Below, piece by piece: positions 34,684 to 43,060 of a stretch of DNA of 43,182 nucleotides. Numbering within the stretch: the first letter of the stretch is position 1; every line of letters starts with the position of its first letter. A model generated the notes under the pieces. That model made no database searches, was not told the origin of the DNA, and saw only the letters and a list, made by a program, of their open reading frames with translations. Source of the stretch: Xenococcaceae cyanobacterium MO_167.B52 (GTDB taxonomy: Bacteria > Cyanobacteriota > Cyanobacteriia > Cyanobacteriales > Xenococcaceae); NCBI GenBank assembly GCA_030065315.1, contig JASJDB010000004.1, forward strand, positions 1 to 43,182, in the 5' to 3' direction. The position numbers were made by a program, and so were the translations under genes.

Positions 34684-35721
34684 ATGAGCAGTCAAACCGT
34701 AACCAATCCTGAAACTAAAAATAAATCTATTCTTCCTCCCACAGATTCCAGAGACAGAGCCAAACAATTGGTACAGGAGCTACAAGATAATATTTGTCAG
34801 GGTTTAGAGCGACTTGACGGTGAAGCTAAGTTCCAAGAAGACAATTGGCAAAGAGCCGAAGGTGGTGGAGGACGTACTCGTGTAATTCGAGATGGGAGAG
34901 TGTTTGAGCAAGGAGGAGTTAACTTTTCGGAGGTTTGGGGTGATAGCCTTCCCCCTTCGATTCTAGTAAAGCATCCTGAAGCAGCAGGTCGAGGATTTTA
35001 TGCTACAGGAACATCAATGGTACTGCATCCCCGTAATCCCTATGTTCCAACCGTACATCTCAACTATCGGTACTTTGAAGCGGGTTCTGTCTGGTGGTTT
35101 GGCGGAGGAGTTGATCTAACTCCTTACTATCCTTTTGCTGAAGATGCGATTCATTTCCATCAAACTATCAAACAAGCTTGTGATAAACATCATCCTGAAT
35201 ATTATTCTGCTTTTAAACGCTGGTGTGATGAATATTTTTACTTAAAACACCGCAAAGAAGCGCGGGGAATTGGCGGGATCTTTTTTGATTATCAGGATGG
35301 TAATAGCAAGCTCTATTGTGGCTCCGCAACTAACAGCCCTGCTGCAATTTATAGCGATCGCGTTGGTCAGGTAAATCGGAGTTGGGAAGAATTATTTGCC
35401 TTTGTGCAAAGTTGTGGCAATTCTTTTCTACCAGCTTATGTGCCGATTGTAGAACAGAGACAAAACCTCCAATATAGCGATCGCGAAAGAAACTTCCAGC
35501 TATACCGTCGAGGACGGTATGTAGAGTTCAATCTAGTCTATGATCGGGGGACTATTTTTGGTTTACAAACTAATGGACGTACAGAATCGATCCTAATGTC
35601 TTTACCTCCTTTAGTACGTTGGGAATATGGTTATCAACCCCAACCAGGAACACCAGAAGCAGAATTATACGAAGTATTTCTCAAGCCCCAAGATTGGGTT
35701 AACTTCAATAGTGAGGGGTAA
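34684..35721 (+). CDS. hemF: Oxygen-dependent coproporphyrinogen III oxidase
   Basis: Converts coproporphyrinogen III to protoporphyrinogen IX with O2, for heme and chlorophyll. The 345-aa protein has [61 protein letters not shown] and YVPIVEQR, all family signatures. ATG start. It is followed after 72 bp by heme oxygenase on the same strand, an order I recall as sll1185-sll1184 in Synechocystis 6803. A palindromic element upstream suggests shared control with acsF and petC. Confidence 0.98.
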   Translation: MSSQTVTNPETKNKSILPPTDSRDRAKQLVQELQDNICQGLERLDGEAKFQEDNWQRAEGGGGRTRVIRDGRVFEQGGVNFSEVWGDSLPPSILVKHPEAAGRGFYATGTSMVLHPRNPYVPTVHLNYRYFEAGSVWWFGGGVDLTPYYPFAEDAIHFHQTIKQACDKHHPEYYSAFKRWCDEYFYLKHRKEARGIGGIFFDYQDGNSKLYCGSATNSPAAIYSDRVGQVNRSWEELFAFVQSCGNSFLPAYVPIVEQRQNLQYSDRERNFQLYRRGRYVEFNLVYDRGTIFGLQTNGRTESILMSLPPLVRWEYGYQPQPGTPEAELYEVFLKPQDWVNFNSEG

Positions 35722-35793
35722 ACAGCAATCAATTGCTAGTAGCTGTGTTAACAAATAATTAACCAACTCAATTTTTAGGAGTAATTATTGATT

Positions 35794-36546
35794 ATGAATC
35801 ATGATTTGGCTATTCGACTTAGGGAAGGAACCAAACATTCTCATACAATGGCAGAAAATACCGCGTATATGAAGTGTTTTCTCAAAGGGGTTGTAAAAAC
35901 CCAACCGTTTCGTAAACTTTTAAGTAACTTGTATTTTGTTTACAGTGCTTTGGAAGCAGAACTATCAATTCATTGTCACCATGCAGTTGTAAGTAAAATC
36001 TATTTTCCCCAACTCAATCGCAAAGCCCATCTAGAAGAAGACTTAGCCTATTATTACGGCAATAACTGGCGGGAACTAATAGCTCCATCAGAAGCAGGTA
36101 GAAATTATGTCGCTCATATTCATGAGATAGCCAATACCGAACCCGCTTTGTTAGTTGCCCATGCCTATGTGCGTTATCTGGGGGATCTTTCTGGAGGTCA
36201 AGGGTTAAAAAGTATCGTTTGCTCTGCGTTGGAATTACCAGCACATTCGGGGACTCGGTTCTATGAATTTGACGCTTTTCCCTCTATTGCTGCAATAAGA
36301 GAATTTAAAGGTCAATATCGCGATGCTCTAAATTCTCTCCCTGTAGATGAGGAATTAGCTACCAAAATTATTGCTGAAGCCAATTATGCCTTTAGTCTTA
36401 ACCGTGACGTACTTCACTCCTTAGAACCAGAAGTTAAAGCAGCTATTGGCGAAAATTTGTTTGCCGAAATTACTAGTGAATCAAAACCAGGGAGTACCGA
36501 AAACTCCTCAGGTGATAGTTCTGAGAATTTAGCTACGGTTGATTGA
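35794..36546 (+). CDS. ho1: Heme oxygenase (biliverdin-forming)
   Basis: Ferredoxin-dependent heme oxygenase; opens heme to biliverdin, the precursor of phycocyanobilin, and releases iron. The N-terminus LAIRLREGTKHSHTMAEN carries the proximal His; the distal helix is YLGDLSGGQGLKS. The 250-aa length includes a Ser/Glu-rich tail of about 25 residues. The track start (35788) is a TTG; the ATG two codons later gives MNHDLAIRLRE, the usual N-terminus, with AGGAG 12 bp upstream. Pairs with cpcBA function by supplying chromophore. Confidence 0.96.
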   Translation: MNHDLAIRLREGTKHSHTMAENTAYMKCFLKGVVKTQPFRKLLSNLYFVYSALEAELSIHCHHAVVSKIYFPQLNRKAHLEEDLAYYYGNNWRELIAPSEAGRNYVAHIHEIANTEPALLVAHAYVRYLGDLSGGQGLKSIVCSALELPAHSGTRFYEFDAFPSIAAIREFKGQYRDALNSLPVDEELATKIIAEANYAFSLNRDVLHSLEPEVKAAIGENLFAEITSESKPGSTENSSGDSSENLATVD

Positions 36547-36874
36547 AAAATATGAATTAACAGGGCGATCTCTTATTGATTCTTATTGATATGGAGTATT
36601 AGCAGATTAGACAATGTATAGTACGGAATCGCTCTTTTTTGCTTCTCGATTGAACTCTCGACATCACAACTTATTGCAATTTCTATCATATTTATCAAGA
36701 AATAACTCGCAATATCAACAGATGAATAAATTAGACTTGAAGCAGTCATAAAAAATCTAAAATAATGTTGGTTGGTAGGGGAAATTTTCAGTTTGGCTCG
36801 AATTTAGACAAATTATCTTAATCTTTTATCTCTTTCCCCTAATCAATTGACAATTTTAGTAGGAGATTTTAATT
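36547..36874. other. Spacer between heme oxygenase and the FeoC-like gene
   Basis: A perfect 10-bp tandem repeat, TCTTATTGAT twice, lies at 36571-36590. GGGCGAT (36563) can pair with ATCGCTC followed by six T (about 36628-36640), a possible but long-looped terminator of the hemF-ho unit. Nothing else was recognised. Confidence 0.45.
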
Positions 36875-37090
36875 ATGAATTTGCAAGAACTAAAAGAATT
36901 TGTCTCTAATTTTGGTCGTGTCTCCGTAGCAGAGATGAAACTATATCTGCAAATTGAGGGCGATACTTTAAGACCAATACTTGATGGGTTAATTCAACAA
37001 GGTATGGTTCAAAAGTCTCCAACTGCCGAAGAGTGCCACACTTGTCAAAAATGCGAGTCTGAGGAAATTGAGTTTTATGAATGGGTTTAA
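36875..37090 (+). CDS. FeoC-like small winged-helix protein
   Basis: A 71-aa protein. Residues 1-45 look like a winged helix (LQELKEFVSNFGRVSVAEMKLYLQIEGDTLRPILDGLIQQGMV) and the tail has CHTCQKC, a Cys cluster that could bind an Fe-S centre, as in FeoC. FeoC controls or stabilises the FeoB ferrous iron transporter. No feoA/feoB is nearby; placement after heme oxygenase hints at linking iron release from heme to iron status. ATG start with AGGAG upstream. Confidence 0.78.
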   Translation: MNLQELKEFVSNFGRVSVAEMKLYLQIEGDTLRPILDGLIQQGMVQKSPTAEECHTCQKCESEEIEFYEWV

Positions 37091-37172
37091 TACTGTTAGG
37101 GGTTAAATTAATTTGATACAGCGATCGCTATAAAGTTAATCTGATTCCACTTCATTTATGAGTGGGATTTCT

Positions 37173-37209
37173 TGTTTATTGTTCATTGTTCATTGTTCAT
37201 TGTTCATTG
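37173..37209. repeat. Tandem heptamers (GTTCATT, about five units)
   Basis: TGTTTATT followed by four GTTCATT units, the reverse-complement type of the AATGAAC/TCAATGT arrays near rnhA. It lies in the leader region between the FeoC-like gene and petC. Confidence 0.88.
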
Positions 37210-37277
37210 CAAGCAATTATTAACAAAGCGATGGGCGATGATTAATCCTTGGGTTAAAAAAATCTTAAGTTGTGTTC

Positions 37278-37302
37278 ATATTACTATATAGTTATGTAAT
37301 AT
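37278..37302 (+). promoter_or_regulatory. Palindrome upstream of petC with CTATATAGTTAT core
   Basis: Perfect arms ATATTAC and GTAATAT enclose TATATAGTTAT. The core matches the element before hemF. It ends 78 bp before the petC ATG. Confidence 0.55.
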
Positions 37303-37380
37303 CAACACAAGATTGCTAAGAAATGTAAATAAGAATTTCTTTTTAGCAAGGCAATTATCAATTTAAGAAGGTATTCAACA

Positions 37381-37914
37381 ATGGAAGAAAATTTCCCTCT
37401 AGAAAGTCCTTCGATGTCACGAAGGCAATTACTTAATTTTCTCACTGGTGCAGTTGTTGCTGCTACGGCTAGTGCTGCCATATATCCTGCTGCTAAATTT
37501 TTTGTTCCGCCTCAAGAAACTGGTGAAGATGGTTCGATAATGGCAAAAGATATTAACGGTAATCTAATTCCTGCCAGTCAGATTTTAGATTCACCACCAG
37601 GAACTCGCGCCTTGATTGCTGGATTAGCAGGAGAACCTACTTATCTCACCATTAGAGAAGATGGTAAGCTACATCCTTGGGGAATCGTCGATAACTGCAC
37701 CCATTTAGGCTGTACTTTTCCTTGGAATCCCAATGACAACCAATTTCAATGTCCCTGTCATGGTTCGCGCTATGATCATGAGGGCAGAGTAGTGCGGGGA
37801 CCAGCACCACTTCCTTTAAGACTGGCTAATGTTAGCGTTGTGGGGGACTATATTCGGATTTCTCCCTGGACAGAAACCGACCCCCGTACAGGACAAAAAC
37901 CCTGGTGGGTTTAG
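37381..37914 (+). CDS. petC2: Alternative Rieske iron-sulfur protein of cytochrome b6f (PetC2-like)
   Basis: Carries electrons from plastoquinol to cytochrome f or a related acceptor. The 177-aa protein has a Tat-type N-terminus (SRRQLLNFLTGAVVAATASA) serving as membrane anchor, and the Rieske cluster motifs CTHLGCTFPW and CPCHGSRYD, ending in TGQKPWWV. petA does not follow, unlike the main petC-petA operon. Its sequence and its position beside hemF-ho agree with my memory of Synechocystis slr1185 (PetC2). ATG start. Such copies are linked to stress or low oxygen. Confidence 0.93.
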   Translation: MEENFPLESPSMSRRQLLNFLTGAVVAATASAAIYPAAKFFVPPQETGEDGSIMAKDINGNLIPASQILDSPPGTRALIAGLAGEPTYLTIREDGKLHPWGIVDNCTHLGCTFPWNPNDNQFQCPCHGSRYDHEGRVVRGPAPLPLRLANVSVVGDYIRISPWTETDPRTGQKPWWV

Positions 37915-38021
37915 TTGCTTCTTGAAAGTCTTGAGCATATCTATGAAGCAAGCCCAGACATAAGCTTCGAGAATATCACAAGTTTCTCAATTTGTTTTTC
38001 TAATCTTTAAGTTGAAAGCTC

Positions 38022-38384
38022 ATGTTTGATATAGGAACTAAGATTATGACTGGTCAATATTTAACTCGTAATCTCGCAACTGATGATATAACTGTTTCAA
38101 GTCATCTATCTTCTCTCACCATAGTCGGTAATAAAATATCTCAAATACTAGGAGATAAAAAAGATTCAACATCGATACATCTGAATTTCGCAGTCAAAGA
38201 ACGGCAGGATGAACCCTGTATTTTAGCTGGAGCAGAAGAATTAGAATTGATTCTCGACTCAAAAGATGCTTTTGAATTGGGTTTAGTTTTAACTGTTATG
38301 GGTATGAAAAATCACAAATCATCAGAATTATCCGCAGTTGAAATGAAGCTCTACAATTTAATTGCTGAGTTAAATCAGATGTAA
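38022..38384 (+). CDS. Hypothetical protein, 120 aa
   Basis: I do not recognise this protein. It is soluble, without signal peptide or membrane segment, with an alternating beta-rich first half (MTGQYLTRNLATDDITVSSH) and an acidic helical second half (AVEMKLYNLIAELNQM). The in-frame ATG at 38046 (MTGQYL) could be the true start. It lies 107 bp after petC on the same strand, so cotranscription is possible. Coding is supported by length and composition only. Confidence 0.65.
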   Translation: MFDIGTKIMTGQYLTRNLATDDITVSSHLSSLTIVGNKISQILGDKKDSTSIHLNFAVKERQDEPCILAGAEELELILDSKDAFELGLVLTVMGMKNHKSSELSAVEMKLYNLIAELNQM

Positions 38385-38434
38385 CTGATCTTCAGCTTGT
38401 TGAGCTTTTTCTATAGAACGAGCGGTCACCGTTG

Positions 38435-39004
38435 CTAATTTTTAAAAATTTCTGCTGCTATTAAACTTAATTCTGAAAACTGTGGGGAAACTAACTTGGC
38501 TTCCCCAGAAAAACTACCGACTTCCTGATAAATACCATCTGATAATTCTAAAATTAATACTGTTTGGGCTTCAGGGTCGATAATCCAGTATTCGGGTATT
38601 CTACACTCTTGATATTGAGTTCGTTTGGCAATATAGTCCCTGTTACGTTGTAATTCCCCTGGGCTAACCACTTCCACAACTAATAAAGGAGGAGACATAC
38701 TCAAACGAACCGTATTACGCTGTAACAACTGCTCGATATGTTCTTCCCGTAAGATTGTTAAATCGGGATAGCGGTTTCTCGGTTCCCCATTGACTTCTAG
38801 TTCTAAGCCCTGTCCTCTGACTCGTCGATGACCAACCAGTGCAGCAAATTGAATTAGCAAAAAAGTAGCAATTTGTACGTTTCTTCCCGACTCTGGAGGC
38901 ACTTCAATTAATTCTCCATTAAACAGTTCGTATAGCTTTTCTGTGCCATCATCATAGACTAGATATTCTTCAAAGCTTTGAAACCGAGGCTTAACTTGAA
39001 TCAT
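38435..39004 (-). CDS. Uma2-family protein (DUF820)
   Basis: A 189-aa member of the very abundant cyanobacterial Uma2 group, predicted PD-(D/E)XK nuclease fold. Visible parts: YELFNGELIEVPPES, RNRYPDLTILREEH (Asp), PPLLVVEVVSPGE (E-x-V type) and RDYIAKRTQYQECRIPEYWIIDPEA (catalytic Lys region). Biological role unknown; often linked to mobile DNA. ATG start. It ends the unit with the YwiC-like gene 6 bp upstream. Confidence 0.92.
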   Translation of the reverse strand: MIQVKPRFQSFEEYLVYDDGTEKLYELFNGELIEVPPESGRNVQIATFLLIQFAALVGHRRVRGQGLELEVNGEPRNRYPDLTILREEHIEQLLQRNTVRLSMSPPLLVVEVVSPGELQRNRDYIAKRTQYQECRIPEYWIIDPEAQTVLILELSDGIYQEVGSFSGEAKLVSPQFSELSLIAAEIFKN

Positions 39005-39010
39005 GGTTCT

Positions 39011-39850
39011 TTATCCAGGAGGTAAATGGGCAGGAAGAACGCTAATAGAAGCGATTGCAATATAAACTAGAGCAAATCGCGTTTCAAAAATGGCAATAAA
39101 CTGAAATCTGGCTTGACGATACCAGTCTAGTACCAAATTGACTGTGCCAAATTTAATGATAGCTACAGCAAAGGATAAAGCTGTAATAAACGATAAATAA
39201 TTTATACTGTACAATCCAAGCACGATCAGAACTGATAAGCCATGATAAATTATTCCTGGTTTCAGTGACTGAGTTTTTTTCCTCCGTAGCTTGATTGTGT
39301 AAATAGCACTACTAAAAAATAAAGTGTTCAAAATCCAGATTGCGATTGCTTCAGCAGAAAGATTTCCCGTGGTTGCACCATAAGCTAGGGGTGCAGCTAA
39401 ACAAATAGTCGCAAAGCTAATAATTTCGTTAGCAATGGACTTATGCTTTTGGTAAAGTACAGCAATCCCATCAGCAATAAAGCCTACTATTGCTAAAGCA
39501 TAAATTAATATTAATACTGGGGACTGAAACCCAAGAACAGTAGCTAAACTTAAAGCAGTTGTGCCATAGATTCCCCCCCAAAGTAAATAACGTGGCTTCC
39601 AGCTCTTTCTTTGCTTAAGTTGGACTACATAGGGATGTTCTACTAATAAAGTCGAGAAGGCACAGACTAAAGCCAAATTGGTTGATTGATTCCATTGCTG
39701 TGCCAATGCTGCACCTGTCAAAAAAGAGCCAAACAATACCAAAAAGACCCCCTGTTCGGGAACAAATGTTGGGCGACACCAAATAGGTAATTTACGGCAT
39801 TGTTTTATGCCATTGGTGTTGGTGGGGAAAAGGAAAAAAGCGATCGCCAT
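39011..39850 (-). CDS. YwiC-like integral membrane protein
   Basis: A 279-aa protein with about eight to ten membrane segments. The beginning RPTFVPEQGVFLVLFGSFLTGAA resembles YwiC-like proteins, whose N-terminus carries a P-x-QHG-type motif, here PEQG. Function unknown. The first 25 residues are polar and variable, so a later start is possible. It directly precedes the Uma2 gene. A GCGATCGC site overlaps its start codon. Confidence 0.75.
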   Translation of the reverse strand: MAIAFFLFPTNTNGIKQCRKLPIWCRPTFVPEQGVFLVLFGSFLTGAALAQQWNQSTNLALVCAFSTLLVEHPYVVQLKQRKSWKPRYLLWGGIYGTTALSLATVLGFQSPVLILIYALAIVGFIADGIAVLYQKHKSIANEIISFATICLAAPLAYGATTGNLSAEAIAIWILNTLFFSSAIYTIKLRRKKTQSLKPGIIYHGLSVLIVLGLYSINYLSFITALSFAVAIIKFGTVNLVLDWYRQARFQFIAIFETRFALVYIAIASISVLPAHLPPG

Positions 39851-40054
39851 AGGATTCTTGATTTAGATTTTAATAAAAATAATTATCAATAATAATGAAG
39901 CATCAATTGCTAGATTAACCAAAAATTTAAGGTTTTATTAGTTCTAGCGATCGCTGTTCTTTATTAACACAATTCTTTATTAAGAAATAATTGCAATAAA
40001 CTTTAGATAACGGTATATTGAATTTGTAGATAAAAACATACAGACATAATCATA

Positions 40055-40219
40055 ATGAGTCAATCGAAAAATCAGCTAACAACAGATATACCCGAGTGGC
40101 AATCAAAAAAAATGAGAATGATTATTGCACAGCGTTGGTTAGAGACTTGGGAAGTTGTAGAAACCCGAGATATAGAGAAAAGAAATTTGATGTTACAAAC
40201 AATGATCTCAAAGGGTTAG
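40055..40219 (+). CDS. 54-aa small hypothetical protein
   Basis: Below the track's size limit. ATG to TAG gives a basic, helical 54-aa product: MSQSKNQLTTDIPEW, then MRMIIAQRWLETWEVVETRDIEKRN. No family is recognised. It stands alone in the gap between the YwiC-like gene and the ferredoxin gene. No strong ribosome binding site is visible, so coding is only likely. Confidence 0.4.
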   Translation: MSQSKNQLTTDIPEWQSKKMRMIIAQRWLETWEVVETRDIEKRNLMLQTMISKG

Positions 40220-40258
40220 TTTTTAGTGATATTAACTTTCATTCCTGAAAAAATGCTA

Positions 40259-40333
40259 TCACCAGTTGTCAACCACTACTCGATAGGTCGCACGGACTTT
40301 ATATTCATCTTCAAGGGCTTCAGCTAGGGCTGA
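40259..40333 (-). pseudogene. Possible relic of a ferritin-like (DUF2202-type) gene
   Basis: A 24-codon open stretch bounded by stops reads ALAEALEDEYKVRATYRVVV, which looks like the helical EALxDEYxARATY segment of DUF2202 ferritin-like proteins. No start, no flanking homology seen. Chance resemblance is possible. Confidence 0.3.
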
Positions 40334-40402
40334 TTATAGATTTTCTAGCTTAGGTAGATATCTAGTTAGCTAATTTTTGATTATCTATGGTTTTACTCAG
40401 TT

Positions 40403-41053
40403 TTAGCCATTGGCATTCAAAGCACTTTCTTTGGTGAGAAAATGATTGTCAATTAAATTATTTACTTGCTCTTTATCAAAACATTTATAACGAGCCTTAT
40501 CTGGTAAAACAACTAAATTTGGTGCAGATTTACAATGTCCCATACATCCAGTTTTTTTAATAGTTACACTATCTTCTAAACCTTGTTCTTGTAATTCCTC
40601 TGTTATTTTTTCATAAATTGCTTTTCCGCCTCGCTTCCAACAAGAAGATTTTTTACAGAGTAAGATTTTGCCTTTTCGCTCTGAAGTCTGACTGTTTTCT
40701 ACAGTTGCATTATTTTCTAAAATTACACTGTTTTCTGAAGCCGTACTATTGAAAGATTCTAAGTTAAAAGGTGGCGGAGTGGGAGATGGAGAAATCAGTC
40801 TTATTTTCTCTAACTTCAGCTTTATTTTGGCTTTTTTTGGGCAAATATTTACTTTTCCTTGGACTTCCAAAGTTGCATTGGGATAAAGCTGGCAATTTAA
40901 TCTTTTATGCAATTTGTGAGGAATCTTGAAGCAAAAATTGCCTTTTGGGGTTTCTAACTCAAAGCTTTTAACTTTCCCCCCTTTTTTTACGGAAAATTTA
41001 CTAGCTGTGCCAACTAAGTGAAATTCTGGAGCAGGAACCGAACATTTAATCAT
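40403..41053 (-). CDS. Thioredoxin-like [2Fe-2S] ferredoxin domain protein
   Basis: A 216-aa two-part protein. Residues 1-90 form a beta-rich basic domain (EFHLVGTASKFSVKKGGKVKSFELETPKGNFCFKIP), then a Ser/Asn-rich linker, then a thioredoxin-like ferredoxin domain with ILLCKKSSCWKRGG and TIKKTGCMGHCKSAPN supplying four cluster Cys residues. Probable electron carrier or regulator; partner unknown. The track start is a TTG; the ATG four codons later (MIKCSVPAPEFHL) is chosen. Confidence 0.85.
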   Translation of the reverse strand: MIKCSVPAPEFHLVGTASKFSVKKGGKVKSFELETPKGNFCFKIPHKLHKRLNCQLYPNATLEVQGKVNICPKKAKIKLKLEKIRLISPSPTPPPFNLESFNSTASENSVILENNATVENSQTSERKGKILLCKKSSCWKRGGKAIYEKITEELQEQGLEDSVTIKKTGCMGHCKSAPNLVVLPDKARYKCFDKEQVNNLIDNHFLTKESALNANG

Positions 41054-41367
41054 AATTTTTAGCAATTAGTAAACAACTATTCATAATTATTCCTAATTAA
41101 ATTGAGGGTAAATTGAGATCCAGCTTACTTTCTCTAGGGCTTGTTAGTTTCTCTTGTTGAAATGCCAATCCAGAGCTATAAATGTGATTGTTTATAGAAT
41201 AGAGTGTGGAATCCACTTGCAATAGCGTCTTGGAGAATTGGTTTCTTTAACTTAACCATCGCCAGAAAAACATCTGTTACCACCAAAAATTATCTGTGAA
41301 TAATTCATCTCTTACTATTGCATATTATAGGCAATAATCTCAAAACACTATCAGAGGAAGAGATGTT

Positions 41368-41462
41368 TTAATTCGATGGAATGTTTTTGTGGGAATGGCA
41401 AGCTTTGAGATCAGAGGTCGATAACAAAGTAAAAAAAACACCTAAATTAGAATTACTGCCTA
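41368..41462 (-). pseudogene. Severed 3' end of the methyltransferase-like gene
   Basis: If the IS630 element and one TA are removed, the frame of the gene at 42536-43060 continues from ...KQLTKL into GSNSNLGVFFTLLSTSDLKA and stops at 41368-41370, about 30 more codons. This open continuation suggests that the element cut one gene. The remaining gap 41066-41367 shows nothing recognisable. Confidence 0.55.
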
Positions 41463-42466
41463 AGTAAGTAGACAAAATTAATTACATATTTACTTCCTAA
41501 TTCATCGAGGACTTTTGTAAGATATTTTTTTAAAGATTTCAAGCTATTATACGCATCAATTTCAATCCATTCATATTTAATAAATTTCCAAAGGATTTCA
41601 ATTAAATTTAGCTTGGGAGAGTAAGTTGGCAACCAAAATATTTCTAAGTTGTTTTGTTTCCATTGTGGTAATTTATCGATGACAGCATCACTTGTATGAA
41701 TTGAAGCTTGATCCATTATTACTACTGTCGGTTTCTTTAAATTATTACTAAATTTATCAAAAAAATTAATTATAATTTTACTATCAACGTTTCCCGAAAT
41801 TATCTCATAATATAATTCGAGATTAATATTCATCAATCCCAAGACATTTATTCTTTTACTTTTAGAGCTTTTTATGATTATTTGTTGATTTTTTTCTTGC
41901 CAACCATAAGGAACATATGGCATTAAGGAAAACCCAGATTCATCAAAATATCTTAAATCAATTTCACCCTTTTTATATCTATTTTTTAATTCTATTAACT
42001 CTGGTAATTTTATCGATACTTCCCATTCATCAGGACTTTTACTCAATCCTCTCTTCATTCTTTTCCAGAGCATACTCAACTTTTTTATAATTCTTTTTAT
42101 TGTTTTTTTACTGGCTTTAATATTCCATTTTTGTTCAATTTTCTGTAAGACTTTATTTAAAGCTTTTGGTTCTTCTTTAACCCATTGTTTGATTTTTTCT
42201 TTTTGTGAAGCAGTAAATTTTGATTTCCTTCCTCTTCCCTTATTATTATATAATCCTAATAAGCCTTCATTTTCCCATCTTGTAAACCAATTATATATTG
42301 TCTTTCTACTAACTCCAAATATACATATTAATTGGTTAATTGAGAATTTCTTATAACTTAAAATTAAACATTCTGCTCTTTGTCTAGTTTGATGGTATTT
42401 ACTATATCTAGCTATTCTTTCTAAAAGTTTTCTAGTTTCTGGATTTAAATCTCTAATAAATCTCAT
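41453..42466 (-). CDS. IS630-family transposase
   Basis: A 337-aa one-frame transposase with DDE catalysis. The N-terminal helix-turn-helix part reads INQLICIFGVSRKTIYNWFTRWENEG; the catalytic residues lie in LRYFDESGFSLMP (Asp), VVIMDQASIHTS (Asp) and LPTYSPKLNLIEILWKFIK (Glu). The frame is intact, so it may be active. Oddly, the stop codon lies outside the element: the last two residues (RQ) and the TAA come from flanking DNA. ATG start. Confidence 0.95.
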   Translation of the reverse strand: MRFIRDLNPETRKLLERIARYSKYHQTRQRAECLILSYKKFSINQLICIFGVSRKTIYNWFTRWENEGLLGLYNNKGRGRKSKFTASQKEKIKQWVKEEPKALNKVLQKIEQKWNIKASKKTIKRIIKKLSMLWKRMKRGLSKSPDEWEVSIKLPELIELKNRYKKGEIDLRYFDESGFSLMPYVPYGWQEKNQQIIIKSSKSKRINVLGLMNINLELYYEIISGNVDSKIIINFFDKFSNNLKKPTVVIMDQASIHTSDAVIDKLPQWKQNNLEIFWLPTYSPKLNLIEILWKFIKYEWIEIDAYNSLKSLKKYLTKVLDELGSKYVINFVYLLRQ

Positions 42467-42544
42467 ATTAACTACATTTTAAAAGCATCTTCTGTAGCTT
42501 ATCTTATGTTAGTTAATATGTGTAAATAATTTTGTCTAGCTACT
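41463..42544 (-). mobile_element. Complete IS630-family insertion sequence, 1082 bp
   Basis: Imperfect terminal inverted repeats, AGTAAGTAGACAAAATTAAT on the left and AGTAGCTAGACAAAATTATT (complement of the right end), bracket one transposase gene. TA dinucleotides flank both ends (41461-41462 and 42545-42546), the target duplication of the IS630/Tc1/mariner group. The ends are well preserved, so the insertion looks recent. Confidence 0.9.
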
Positions 42545-43060
42545 TAGCTTAGTTAGTTGTTTAGATAAAGCTTCTTTTTTGGTTTGAGATAAGGCTTGAG
42601 ACATCTCGACTTTTAAATTGGCGATCTGAATTTCGTAATCTTTTAAAGTCAACATTTTATTTTCTTCCTGTAATATCTGGATCAATATTTCAAAAGCTAT
42701 AGCTCCTACTTGAGGTACAATCCCATTCCCTAATTGACCTAAACGAGTTCTAAGGTTGGGCTTATCTTCTGTCAATCCTTGGTCAATATAGTTTGAGAGC
42801 TTATTTAAAGTCATTAGTGATGGTGGTGGTAAATCAATATTTTCGATTTCTGTATCCGTCCATCCCAAGGGAAAGCCCATAATCGCCTCTACAAATTCAG
42901 GATTAAGAAGGCGATTATCGTTTTTATCTATAGTTAAAACTTTTCTAATACTGGCTGACAAATGTTGCTGTTGTCGAGCCTTACATTTTTTAACTCCAGC
43001 CGTAATGCGATCGCTGTGTTTAGGAGTAGGCAACATAAAGTCAAAAGAGGAGCGACCCAA
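42536..43060 (-). pseudogene. DNA-methyltransferase-like gene fragment interrupted by IS630
   Basis: About 170 residues resembling the C-terminal part of phage-type DNA cytosine methyltransferases: FDFMLPTPKHSD, LLNPEFVEAIMGFPLGWTD and RTRLGQLGNGIVPQVGAIAFEIL. The catalytic PCQ and ENV motifs are absent. The frame is open to 43138, beyond the TTG chosen by the track, but a stop at 43139-43141 precedes it, so the N-terminal half is missing or frameshifted. The last codons (SS, stop) belong to the IS630 end. Family call is moderate. Confidence 0.65.

Noticed and set aside
37173-37209. CRISPR array
   Set aside because: Units are 7 bp, contiguous and without spacers; the same holds for the arrays near 1967. 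No cas genes are present.
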